Shown: positions 55,288 through 64,000 of the stretch, piece by piece
Layout of the letters: each line of letters begins with the position of its first letter
Numbering within the stretch: the stretch's first letter is position 1
Assembly: GCA_023055425.1 (NCBI GenBank)
Contig: JALGPY010000005.1
Coordinates: forward strand, 6,535,501 to 6,599,500
Direction of reading: 5' to 3'
From: Linanthus parryae
Lineage: Eukaryota > Streptophyta > Magnoliopsida > Ericales > Polemoniaceae
DNA length: 64,000 nucleotides
Translations under genes and position numbers: made by a program
Notes under the pieces: generated by a model
What the model was told of the DNA's origin: nothing
Databases searched by the model: none
Seen by the model: the letters and a program-made list of their open reading frames with translations, nothing else

Positions 55288-55843
55288 TGTGTGCTGGGTA
55301 ATGAAAACCCTAAAGGAGAAGAGAGGACCACTCTACAACTAGTCTCTCTGTCTGTGCATTGTTGTTGCATTAACAATTGCCGTGTACACAGAGTACTTAC
55401 TGTAGCTACTTACCTAGTAGCTATCTACCTACTACTCTCTCTTTCTCAGACAGGCAATTAATCGAACGGTTAAAAGAGCAAAATCCCAAAAACAAGATGC
55501 AAACGAGCTGTCAAAAGTTGGACTTGTTTATTTCTACTAGGACGTGGTGTTAACAAAACTAAACGAGATTGATTATTGTTTAGTAGTAGTAGTAACTTTT
55601 ACTTTTATATCGCATGCGCAGGGGCAAGCCTGCAAAGTATTGCTATGATGCTACTACTGTGTGAATAGTAGTAGAAAAGATGAGAAGATTCAAGGAAATT
55701 TTCCCAAGAAAGTTCAAGATTTTACTTGTAACAGGAGGCTAGACTCTGCCGCTTACTGAGGTGTTCATAAGATTGAAGATTCAAACTCCTTTAGATGTGT
55801 TTGAATTTATATTTACAACAAGAAAAGTCGATAGATAAAACAT
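54663..55843. other. Intergenic with (TC)n microsatellite
   Basis: No gene recognised. A perfect (TC)n tract of about 36 bp lies at 55250-55285. Polypyrimidine-rich sequence around it (54900-55450) could be regulatory, but nothing specific is visible. Confidence 0.4.
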
Positions 55844-57181
55844 GGGTAAAATCCACTTGGCACCCCTATGTTTAGGCGAATTGTCACTTGACACCTTGTG
55901 TTTTGAACAATTCACTTTGTCACCCCGGTAACGGAAAAAACTGTGGACACTTAGCACCCTTCTGTGATATTCCGTCCAACAAACAACTTTTTAGTATATT
56001 TTTGACAAGTATACCCCTATTTGTGTTTAGTGCTCATGGTGTTCATGTTTCATGTTCTTGGCATTATTAGTGTTCTTGACCACCGCATGCCCCACGGAAT
56101 CCCCACCAGCAACAGAAGCGACACCACCACATCCCCACCAGCAACAACAACACCACCAACCCAACAACAACAAAAATAACAAAACAACAATAATGTGCTA
56201 CCAAGAATTTTTCTCTGCCTGAGAAATTGTTGATCGTAAGCTCCCTCTGAACATGTCCATCTCGACAAGGTGGTCTTCCCACTCAAACAATTTAACCTCA
56301 CTTCATGTCTCCTTTTCTTCCAACTACTGCAACACACACCCTTCATTAACCGTTCTCCATCTTCATCTTCATGATGATTTTTGCGTTTTTTACTTGGTGG
56401 GTCTTCCTTCAAATCATCATCTATGATGTTTTTTCCTTGTTGGGTCTTCTTCCTTAAAACCCACAAATAGCCTGGTGAACTCCAAATAAAGAGCAAGATT
56501 GTCATTAAACAGATCATCGACCTCTTCATGGACCTTCATGACAGCCACTTTGCCAAGATCGAACCTTTCCATGATTCCGATGAATTTTTTGTTTACATCG
56601 TTGTCGGAGCTGTATGTCCTCCGGATTTCGTTGAAGAAATCGACGGAGGCTTTTTTGACAAACCGCACTTCGTTTATCTCTTTCTCTGACTCAATTCGAT
56701 CTCGATTTGAAGGCATAGAGAGATGGAGTGCGAACCTATACCGCCCGCCGAATGAATTGGTGCCTAACCCACCCGAATCGGCGAAAACCCAATAGAATCA
56801 GAGAGGGTTGTGCGACGGCGGCGTTGTTTGGTCGGGTTCGATGGCGGCTGTGCTGGTTCGTGGTAGTGGCAGTGGCAGGATCTGGTTGGGGGATGGGGAG
56901 GAGGAGAGCCGGGGGCAATTGGCTTGTGGAGCGTCTGGTTGGGGGTATTAGAGGTAGCTAGGGTTAGGGTATAAAAGAAGGTGAAAAGGAGAAGATTATG
57001 AGGATATATATATATATATATATATAGTGTGTAATATTGTTCAATTTCATGGGCAAAATTGTCTTTTCAATCTCACCGTTAGGGTCCGTTAGTTACGATG
57101 GTGGTAAAGTGCATTATCCAAAACACAGGGGTGTCGGGTGATATTTTTCCTAAACATAGGGGTGCAAAATGGATTTTACCC
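55844..57181. mobile_element. Pack-MULE-like element with captured gene fragment
   Basis: Terminal repeats of about 105 bp: GGGTAAAATCCACTTGGCAC on the left and GGGTAAAATCCATTTTGCAC inward from the right, both continuing CCCTATGTTTAGG. The flanks ATAAAACAT and ATAAATACAT are only a weak 9-10 bp duplication. The interior is GC-richer and more gene-like than its surroundings and holds a PAH-like coding fragment on the minus strand. Confidence 0.72.
56417..56716 (-). CDS. Captured PAH-domain (Sin3-like) fragment in MULE
   Basis: A 99-codon frame starting ATG at 56716. Residues about 23-86 read as one paired amphipathic helix domain: VDFFNEIRRTYSSDNDVNKK, FIGIMERFDLGKVAVMKVHE, EVDDLFNDNLALYLEFTRLF. 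In Sin3/SNL corepressors such a domain binds repressor helices, usually in three to four copies with histone-deacetylase-interacting regions; here only one is present. Beyond the stop, an overlapping frame continues an acidic/basic tail (PPSKKRKNHHEDEDGERL). It is more likely a transduplicated fragment than a working gene. The PAH assignment comes from the pattern, without a search. Confidence 0.5.
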   Translation of the reverse strand: MPSNRDRIESEKEINEVRFVKKASVDFFNEIRRTYSSDNDVNKKFIGIMERFDLGKVAVMKVHEEVDDLFNDNLALYLEFTRLFVGFKEEDPTRKKHHR

Positions 57182-58321
57182 ATAAATACATCAGGGCACC
57201 ACCACTCACATCGTGTCACGTGGAGTGTGGCGTGCATGGGATCACACCTCACTCACCCTTCGTGAGGGTTGACCACAATCAGGTGGGGTCGTTCATTGAC
57301 TCCACCCACACACACATAGTGTGCTTTCCACGTCCAACGAAAACAATGAGACATGGTCTGGGAAGAATCACACTGTCTTGCCAGCCTGCTAGATACCGCG
57401 ACGCTGTCCACACTGAAACTAAGGAGGTATACTTGAGTGGAGGCTTTGCCAAGATGCCTACGGAGAAATCTTGGCATGATTACTTAGAGAGAGGCTCGTG
57501 GGTATCTTATAGTTGGAATGTTAGTGCTGGATGTAGGTGGGGCCGAGTTCTTAACCCATGCTAAGGGGTACCTGTAACGTCCTTGTAGGGAATGAGCTAA
57601 CAGCCTGAGGTCCACTTCCACGCAATCCATGCCTACATAAGGTAATCTCCCTTATGCAACACATGTAGAGCAAGAACGTAAGATTGGGGCTAACGTGCAA
57701 AATGGTAGCACACATTAAGCCCTAGAGTTGTCTCTCTCGCTCTCTACAATCAGTTCGCTCTCGTTCCCCATCTTGATATGTTCTTCATTCGTACATAGCT
57801 TAAGAAAAGGTTTCCCATGACCATCACTTGGTCCGTAATTGGAAGGAGAAGTTTATTACGCTTACAACCTGGTTTTGCATCTGTTGGGTTTTGGGCAATC
57901 AAACCCAACAGATATAACAAAGCTTTTGCCTAAAACTCACTAAGGACCAATGGGAAAGAGCGTAATCGGATGATTGGAGGTTTACCTCAGTCGCACTGAC
58001 TGGTGAGGATCACTAGCGTATAAACTAAGCAGCGCCTGTACGATATCCACACGAACAAATCTGCACCGGACTTCCTCTTCGTTGATCCTAGTTCGGTGGA
58101 GGAAAACGAACGATTTTGTCTCACAAAATCGGTTGGGCTTGGACAACTCCTCTCAAACCCTATGTATTCTATATCAGAGACGAATATTGCTTAAAGCATA
58201 AATCAACCCTAGACACGCTAAATGTTATTTAGGGATGAGAGAGTTCCACTTGCCCTGTAATCCTAACAGTTAGGATTAGTTTACATTCTAGTCCACAATC
58301 CACAATTGCTCTTTAGACCAA
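57182..58321. other. Intergenic, probable decayed LTR sequence; hairpin at 57880
   Basis: No reliable gene. The 131-codon frame 57169-57564 begins inside the MULE end and has no domain. A perfect 12-bp inverted repeat (TCTGTTGGGTTT, 9-nt loop, AAACCCAACAGA) at 57880-57912 may mark an LTR border (TGTTGGG...CCCAACA). Confidence 0.35.
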
Positions 58322-59310
58322 CTAATGAGCATTTAAATCCAGTTTAATTCGAGCTTGAGTATTGGAAGTCTGCTGACCAAAAGCACGTACCAGAATACTC
58401 ATACCGTTTTCAACAAGCGTATGAGGAACATGAAAATTTGAGGAGGCAAAAGAAAGTATACCAGGCTGAGATGTAATATGGGAAGAGGCCAGTGAATCCA
58501 TATACCAAGTTATGTCCAAATATTGGCGAGTCATGCCCAAGGGTTGTGCCCGAATCGATGCCTTGCAATATGGTGTCCGGTGTAACTATGAGAGCATGTT
58601 GGCGTTGGCCAAAGCTCGGCTCAACTGCACTCGGGTCCAGTGCAAGAGACGGCGGAGTGTGTTGCGGTGCAAGACACGAAACCCATTTCCCCTGGTTCGG
58701 TGTAGCCCATGCAGTAGTAGAGTACATGCAGTTGTTGAAGTGCACTGAAGAGGCTGAATCTCATAAAAGAAGTCAGAAAATGACACAGGAGGCTGAAAAA
58801 TCTTAGTAACCGAGTCAAAGGGGGTCAAAACCACCCGTGTCAAAGTTACCCAGTCAAAATTGAGCCAAATGGCTCGGTCAACAAGCCAAAACTGACCGAA
58901 GCATATGGGGAAGCCGACATGCGAATGCTGCCGAGCTGGTGGCAAGCTGCTACGTCGAATCATAAGTTGCTGAGCCGGCGGCCGGAGTCAGCTCAGAGAC
59001 GGCTCGACGCGGAGTTAGGAGGCATACGCGTGGATCTGATGCTCTAGACGAGCAGAGTTTTCCATTTGTGAGTCGACGACACGTGGGGGTGCGTGTGAGG
59101 TCCATTTGTCGTGAAATTTTGTGGGTATGCTCGGTTCTAGATTTCGAGCACGGTGGTATGATGTGAGAGATGTGCAACGGGTCGCAGAGGTTCAGGGATG
59201 GGTGTTGAGGCGTTAATGGTCTCGGATCAGCCACAGTGGCATGTGGTCGGAGAGAAGAACAAGAGGAGGGAGCTGAAACCCATTCTCTGATACTATGTGA
59301 GAGGTTGAAA
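58322..59310 (-). pseudogene. Copia 5'-region remnant (PBS to gag-protease)
   Basis: The minus-strand frame 58322-58540 contains WYMDSLASSHITSQPGIL, the copia protease block, in which the catalytic DSGA has become DSLA. Further upstream on the minus strand, TAGTATCAGAG at 59285-59295 resembles the initiator-Met-tRNA primer-binding site (TGGTATCAGAG) found just inside copia 5' LTRs. Gag is not recognisable between them. Confidence 0.55.
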
Positions 59311-60015
59311 GTGTCTCTTCCGGGGCTCGAAGTATAATCATTCATATTTTCATAGATAGATGACAAAATGATACAATACTATTGCTAATAGTAATAACTT
59401 ACATGAGAATATGTTTACTTTTACAAAAGACGATTTCCGAGACTAGTGCCAATCAACGATGAGTGTTAATGTATGTCAAAATTCCTCAAATCGTAATTGT
59501 GTTGTTTGGACATGCAAACAACACAACTACGATCATTGGCATTTATGTGAATATTCGCTTGTTCACGTATCTTTTTTAACTGCGGATAATTTTTGAAGAG
59601 CTCATGAATATCATTAGGCCGCAAGATCATTGTTTTTTTTGCACTTCTCTAAGCACAAGTTTTTTCTGAAATGAACACATGATGCATATTCATCTTCAAA
59701 AACAAACACAGGGAGAGAGTCCAAAAGAGCATTGGGTAGTGCAGTACTAGTAAAACAGTTTCTTTATTTCTGTAAACCTAATAATTGAATATATTTTTGT
59801 TCTGCTCCTCAAGAGGAACAGCCCCCCTACGATGGAGAAGAAGCCCCCCCACCCCCACCTCTCCCCTCCCTCCCCCACCTGCCTTGCCGCCCTACTCTCT
59901 CTCTCTCTCTCTCTCTCTGTTGTATCGTACATACACTGTTGCATCTTTAATTTGCTGTTTTGCGTTGTGGGTAGTGTCTTTGGTGCATCTCTTGACGACG
60001 TCTGTCTTCTGTAAT
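59311..60015. other. Upstream region of MIR167
   Basis: AT-rich to 59800, then a C-rich patch (59821-59885) and a perfect (TC)n tract at 59895-59919. No gene. TC-rich stretches close upstream of a TATA box are typical of plant promoters. Confidence 0.45.
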
Positions 60016-60023
60016 CCCCCCAT

Positions 60024-60031
60024 TATAAATA
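60024..60031 (+). promoter_or_regulatory. TATA box of MIR167 gene
   Basis: TATAAATA sits about 590 bp upstream of the mature miRNA and just before an ACCCTAGTTTC leader-like sequence. Transcription start is expected about 30 bp downstream (near 60055-60062). Confidence 0.6.
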
Positions 60032-60226
60032 AACCTCCAAAACCCTAGTTTCTTTCCATCTGCCAGGCAATACCCACGACTCAAAACCCTTCCTTTTGAG
60101 CCTTATCCTCTCAAAGTTCACAACTTTGGGACTTCTCTTCTTGATTTTCACTCAATTTTTTTGTGTGCTTATCCTCTCACAGTTCACAACTTTTTAGGGT
60201 TTTCATCTTGATCTCAATTCAATTTC

Positions 60227-60259
60227 ATGTCTCTCTCTAATCTCCCATTAGCTTCTTGA
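60227..60259 (+). CDS. First short ORF of pri-miR167 (possible miPEP)
   Basis: The first ATG after the predicted transcription start opens a 10-codon ORF (MSLSNLPLAS, then TGA). First-ORF peptides of some plant pri-miRNAs raise transcription of their own gene. Whether this one does is unknown. Confidence 0.25.
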   Translation: MSLSNLPLAS

Positions 60260-60604
60260 TCTCAGAACTCCTTTTTTTTGGCTTATCCACTCAGTTCACA
60301 ACTTTCATAGAGTTTCTGTTGTGGGCTTATCCTCTTAAAGTACACAACTATTTTAGGGTTTATTTCTTGATTTTCTTCATCTCTAATCTCCTGTTAGTTT
60401 CTTGGTCTCAAGACTCTTCCTGATACTCTCAAAGCTCACCACTTTGTGGGGTTTCTATCTTCATTTTCTTGCTTTCCTTCAATCTCTCCCTCATCTCTGA
60501 AAACTAGCATCTACCCATATAAACCCAACACTGTAGTAAGGGTTTTAGTTGATTTCGTTGTGGAGTTGACTTTGGTTCAATATCACCATCAAGAAGAAGT
60601 CTGC

Positions 60605-60705
60605 AGGGGAATAAGTGAAGCTGCCAGCATGATCTATCTTTGGTTAGAGTGAGAAAGAGCTAACCCTAGCTAGGTCATGCTGTGACAGCCTCACTCCTTC
60701 CTCTT
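60605..60705 (+). ncRNA. MIR167: miR167 precursor hairpin
   Basis: The 5' arm at 60616-60636 is the 21-nt miR167 sequence, beginning TGAAGCTGCCAGC and ending ATGATCTA. The 3' arm at about 60672-60694 (AGGTCATGCTGTGACAGCCT...) folds back on it with a short loop (TTAGAGTGAGAAAGAGCTAA). The arms and loop-proximal ATCTTTGGTTA/TAACCCTAGCTAGG resemble the Arabidopsis MIR167b type. miR167 directs cleavage of ARF6/ARF8 transcripts in auxin signalling and flower maturation. Confidence 0.95.
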
Positions 60706-60984
60706 TGGGGCCCTAAAAGATTCCAGACATACCCTTCTAATATTCTTCTCTCCAAAAAGCCAAAGTAAAAGGAAAGTGGGAAAATAGTTATGTAAGCAGT
60801 AACATAGTTCTTTCCCTATGAGATTGATGTGTTAGTTTGTTTGCTTTCTGTGATTCATCTTGAAACTATGCTACTTTTTCTCTTTCTCATGTTTTCCTCT
60901 GAATCAGGCAGTGTTTTCCGGCCTACACGGAGAGACTAATCTTTTAAGTTCTAGATATTGTTGAAGTAAATTTTAGCTCTCCTA

Positions 60985-61085
60985 ACAAGGTTATTTTTCA
61001 TATGTAAGCGCTAAAATTCGATCACTAGACCTCATTCTTAAGAGATCTAACACTCTACCAGTTGTATCACACCTTGTTGATATCT
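60985..61085 (-). mobile_element. tRNA-like/SINE remnant
   Basis: On the minus strand, GATACAACTGGTAGAGTGTT (A-box-like) is followed about 35 bp later by GTGATCGAATTTT (B-box-like). It does not fold as an intact tRNA, so it is a decayed tRNA-derived repeat. Confidence 0.4.
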
Positions 61086-61678
61086 TTGTCATTTTCATTT
61101 ACTATGCTCTAACATTTGCTTTTGTTTTCTTGAAGGAAATGATCTACTTCTTGGGGAAAGCTGATATGGTTTATCCTTCAACTATTTCATATATATTTTT
61201 TTGAGAATACAACTGTTTCATTTTTAATTTCTTATATTATGTGTTAAAAGTATAATTGATTGTATATAATAATTTTGTCGATTTCTTCCCAATCGGCAGA
61301 ATCTACGTAATTTCATCTCTTATGAGTGCAAGTGTGATTGATTATAATTATTTTGTTGATTTCTTTCTTAAAAACCTATGATAATTTGGAGAATTCTACG
61401 TGGACCGTGTAATAAATGGAACACTGAGGAGAGACGTAGCATTTTCGTGAAAATATAGAAGTTATTTATTTTCCATTATTTTGTTCAATTCTCCTGATAA
61501 TGCACCCATCAACTGAAGAATTTCTTTCTCAAAAAAAATTGAAGAATTTCAGTATGAGGTGACAATTCATAAACATAAAGAGGGACATAAATTATGAGTA
61601 GCAGTGTCTGTGTCTTAAAGCACTGTTAGAAAAGTGTAAATTCTAAAATGTATTTTACAGAGCTTAAATGTTACAATG
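61086..61678. other. Intergenic, no gene recognised
   Basis: AT-rich, without open frames of note or clear repeats. Confidence 0.4.
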
Positions 61679-62120
61679 GCCCTGTTTGGATGAGTTTTTA
61701 TGATCTGAAATTATATCAGCTTATTATCTCTCTCCTTACCTCAATCACTCATTTCCGACTCTCACATCACCTCAACCAATCATTTCTATAAGCTGATATA
61801 ATTTCAGCTGATTTAGTGCATGTTTGGTAAGTCCGATTTTAATCCATTTTGATTAAAATCGGCCAATTTAATTTAATTTCGTTTGCTTCACCATTTTGCA
61901 ATACCGATTAAAATCTGTTTTTGGCCAATAATCTGCAGATTATTTAATCTCCAATTTTGCAGATTCTCTCACATTCTGTAGATTTTAATCTCATCCCAAA
62001 CATCTTTACAATTTTCAACTACTTTAGATTTTCAGCCAGCTTATTTTCTCCAAAATATTTCAGCTGATTATTTAGATTTTAAGTTGGTACCAAACAGGCT
62101 CTTAAGCTCGTCCAAACACA
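61679..62120. mobile_element. MITE carrying a nested Tourist-like MITE
   Basis: The outer ends are GGCCCTGTTTGGATGAG and CTCGTCCAAACAC. The outer arm words TGAAATTATATCAGCTTAT and ATAAGCTGATATAATTTCA pair at 61708-61810. An inner element occupies 61816-62101, so the right outer end is displaced by about 290 bp. Confidence 0.65.
61816..62101. mobile_element. Nested Tourist-like MITE with TTA target
   Basis: The ends GTGCATGTTTGGTAAG and (inward) GAGCCTGTTTGGTACC are flanked on both sides by TTA (61813-61815, 62102-62104), the PIF/Harbinger target. Internal AATCTGCAGATT-type words are shared with the intron-14 element at 19393. Confidence 0.65.
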
Positions 62121-62279
62121 TTCAATATGTTATAAACTCAAGAACGGTGAATAGAGATGTGACGTTTGGGGAAATATAAAGTATACATTATTCTCCATCA
62201 AAGTATCTTTTATATAGATTCATGTTTCCATATAAAGTATACATTATTATCCAAAGTATTTTTTATATAGATTCATTTA

Positions 62280-62350
62280 TCGACAGTGTTCGTGGGATTC
62301 AAACTTGAGACTTAATGGAACCGACCCTTAAACCCAAGTTTCACGCAATA
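62280..62350 (-). mobile_element. Decayed SINE, relative of 27985-28160
   Basis: The minus strand reads CTTGGGTTTAAGGGTCGGTT then CCATTAAGTCTCAAGTTTGA, parallel to CTTGGGGCTTAAGGGTGTGC and CCTTAAGTCTCAGGTTCGAA in the SINE at 27985. Confidence 0.5.
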
Positions 62351-63320
62351 TGCTAGCTTCTTGGGGGTTGTCTTGTAGTAGTAGACAATTACATATTTCA
62401 TAATGCCCCTTTTGATGATGGTTGTACTCTATTAAATAACAATGGGTTGGTTTGGATGAGCTTAATTTTATGACGGATAGGTGCCTTACAACAATAGAAG
62501 GTATAGGATAGATAGATTTTTAATAATCCAATTTGAATTTGGAGATTTTGCGCGAAAAGAAACGGATCGGAGTCCACTTAAAGGAACGCGAGTCTGGCCA
62601 CAAATCATGACCCGTGATTTTTTTGGCTGAAGGACGCGTGGAGGATTCCTATTGGTGGTTGGTCCAGCACCGGCTTCAACCAAATCAAATCCGGCCTTGC
62701 TATACCCAGATCCAGCTAAATGAAATCTACTCATTCTACACTGAAGACATGAGCTTAATACAGTATAAAACACTGCCCGGATTCAGCTTTTAACCGTACC
62801 CGGATCCGGCTTCCCAAAAATTCCAAAAGAAAATCTAGCTTATGTAAACGGGCAGATCAGCTGAGGGTTTAATCTATCTATCTCCAATAACTCAGCTCAT
62901 CCAATTATTGCAATATCTAATTATCTAAGCCCGTCTCAATGAGGGCGTTTGGGGCAGGGGTGGAATTTTCAGGAAATTAGAATTTCCCGAATCTCGCCCT
63001 AGGCTTACCTAAACAACAGCTACCACCACCATTATGAACCCAACCCTGTTCCAAGTTAATGGTTCAAAGTTTATCCTCTCTTGACACCTTATCACCTAAG
63101 CATGTTAGAGACACCTCATTTGTCTCCCACAGATCAAAAATGCACTTGTTGCCAAAAACTCCAAGGAACACTCATGTGTTCATCACTTCATCTTCAAGTC
63201 TCTACCTATCTCTTGATTCTTGCTCAAACTTGGTCTTCTTCCCAAGCTGCTACTACTGGAAAGACTGTCATGAGGAGCAATAGCCCTCAAACAATTTTAC
63301 ATTCCAACGTGTAACGAGTT
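62351..63320. other. Intergenic, no gene recognised
   Basis: Short frames (for example 62486-62773 minus, 63059-63283 plus) lack domains. GGTTTGGATGAGC at 62449 and GCTCATCC near 62895 are possible ends of another MITE, but the arms do not pair well. Confidence 0.35.
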
Positions 63321-63329
63321 CAGAAATTC

Positions 63330-63720
63330 AGGTAAGAGTCTCATGAACCCTAGTTAATAACCCATCCAATTCTCTCTACCTGTTACGATTTAATGGAATT
63401 AACCCACTTTTTTATTTTATTTTGGGGTAAACCTTGCTACAGTTATTTTAGGATTTTTATAATTAGGGTTATTTGTGTTTTCTTGTTTAGGTTATTTTAG
63501 TATTATTACTTAGTTTATGTTGAGTATTCCTTCAGGTTTGCCTATATAAAGGCCTCCATTGTACATATTCACATAACATTCAATAATACAGTTCTCCTAC
63601 CTTTAGAAATCTAACAAACCTAAGCTCACTCCCTAACTCCTCCAAAAAAGTGGGAGTCGTCGGATTCTAAGTCGCCGGGAACTTCTCAAAGCTCACAGGA
63701 GTTGGGTAAATCCCTTGTTT
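63330..63720 (+). repeat. Possible LTR fragment with TATA box
   Basis: A TATATAAAGGCC box at 63541 is followed by CATTGTACATATTCACATAA and CATTCAATAATACAG, the arrangement of many plant LTR promoters and R regions. The borders and an internal domain are not visible in the window, so a host promoter is also possible. Confidence 0.35.
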
Positions 63721-64000
63721 CTTGATCGTTTCAATGCTTGTTGCATCGTTGTGATCCTCAGGTCACGTAAAAACTTGCTGTGCAGCCCAAAAGTCACACA
63801 GGACTTGATTTTAATGGGTTTTGATTTGGTCTTCCTTGCGTTTTTCAGCAAGCATCCATGTAATTTTGATCTTTGGTGCCAAAAAAGAGAATAATATAAC
63901 CTAGAAGCACTGCCCAGCTCAGCCCAGCCCATGTTTTAGAGCTAAATGGTCTACTTCGTAGTAGTCCGTAGATAACAGATTAGCAGTAAACATTTTAATC

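Larger units (their letters stand above)
60055..60800 (+). ncRNA. MIR167: Primary MIR167 transcript
   Basis: The pri-miRNA is inferred from the TATA box at 60024 and the hairpin at 60605-60705. The leader has about five diverged copies of a CTTATCCTCTCAAAGTTCAC-type motif (60101, 60169, 60281, 60325, 60421) and no ATG before 60227. The 3' end is not defined. Confidence 0.6.

Noticed and set aside
57169..57564. 131-codon open frame
   Set aside because: Starts inside the MULE terminal repeat, has no domain, and sits in probable decayed LTR DNA.
58492..59366. Several 100-138 codon frames on both strands
   Set aside because: No domains; they lie in copia leader/gag debris with atypical composition.
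62446..62906. Possible MITE with GGATGAGC ends
   Set aside because: Only short terminal similarity and unpaired arms; not enough to call.

Overview
This is nuclear DNA from a flowering plant, most likely a eudicot. The evidence is GT-AG introns of plant size, T-rich intron DNA, a SPIRRIG-type BEACH gene, an organelle RNA-editing PPR-DYW gene, a DUF3700 (TSJT1-like) gene, a MIR167 hairpin, and plant-type LINE, copia, MULE, MITE and SINE debris. The species cannot be named from the sequence alone.

Layout. 1-3136: intergenic DNA with a MITE and, next to the first gene, a MULE-like long-TIR element. 3748-26304 (+): a complete 19-exon SPIRRIG-like BEACH/WD40 gene. The exons I define add up to 10,752 nt, exactly 3,584 codons including the stop, with no frame break. 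Its introns carry a Stowaway with another element nested in it, further MITEs and local tandem repeats. 29240-33300: broken, rearranged fragments of a second SPIRRIG copy (exon 12; exon 14; intron 15 and exon 16; end of exon 17). Between two of these fragments sits an intact intronless 949-codon PPR-DYW gene (29522-32371), the apparent orthologue of chloroplast editing factor OTP86. 36611-46926 (+): a four-exon DUF3700 gene (263 aa) whose 8.35 kb first intron holds a full-length L1-type LINE with two intact ORFs, a 13-A tail and a perfect 16-bp target duplication. 47851-54662: a repeat graveyard holding duplicated AT microsatellites, the 3' half of a copia element with its LTR, a LINE fragment, and nested TIR elements including a MULE with a perfect 9-bp target duplication. 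55844-57181: a Pack-MULE-like element carrying a Sin3-type PAH-domain fragment. 57880-59310: copia 5'-end debris. 60024-60710 (+): a MIR167 gene with TATA box, repetitive leader and hairpin. 61679-64000: nested MITEs, a SINE remnant and a possible LTR.

The genes do not form a pathway. SPIRRIG acts in membrane trafficking and mRNP/P-body biology, the PPR protein in chloroplast transcript editing, the DUF3700 protein in an auxin/metal/stress-responsive family of unclear biochemistry, and miR167 in silencing ARF6/ARF8-type auxin response factors. The main novelty is structural: an essential-type editing gene embedded in the pseudogene of its neighbour, and an apparently young, coding-competent LINE in an intron. 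All gene models come from reading splice sites and frames. No transcript or database search was available.
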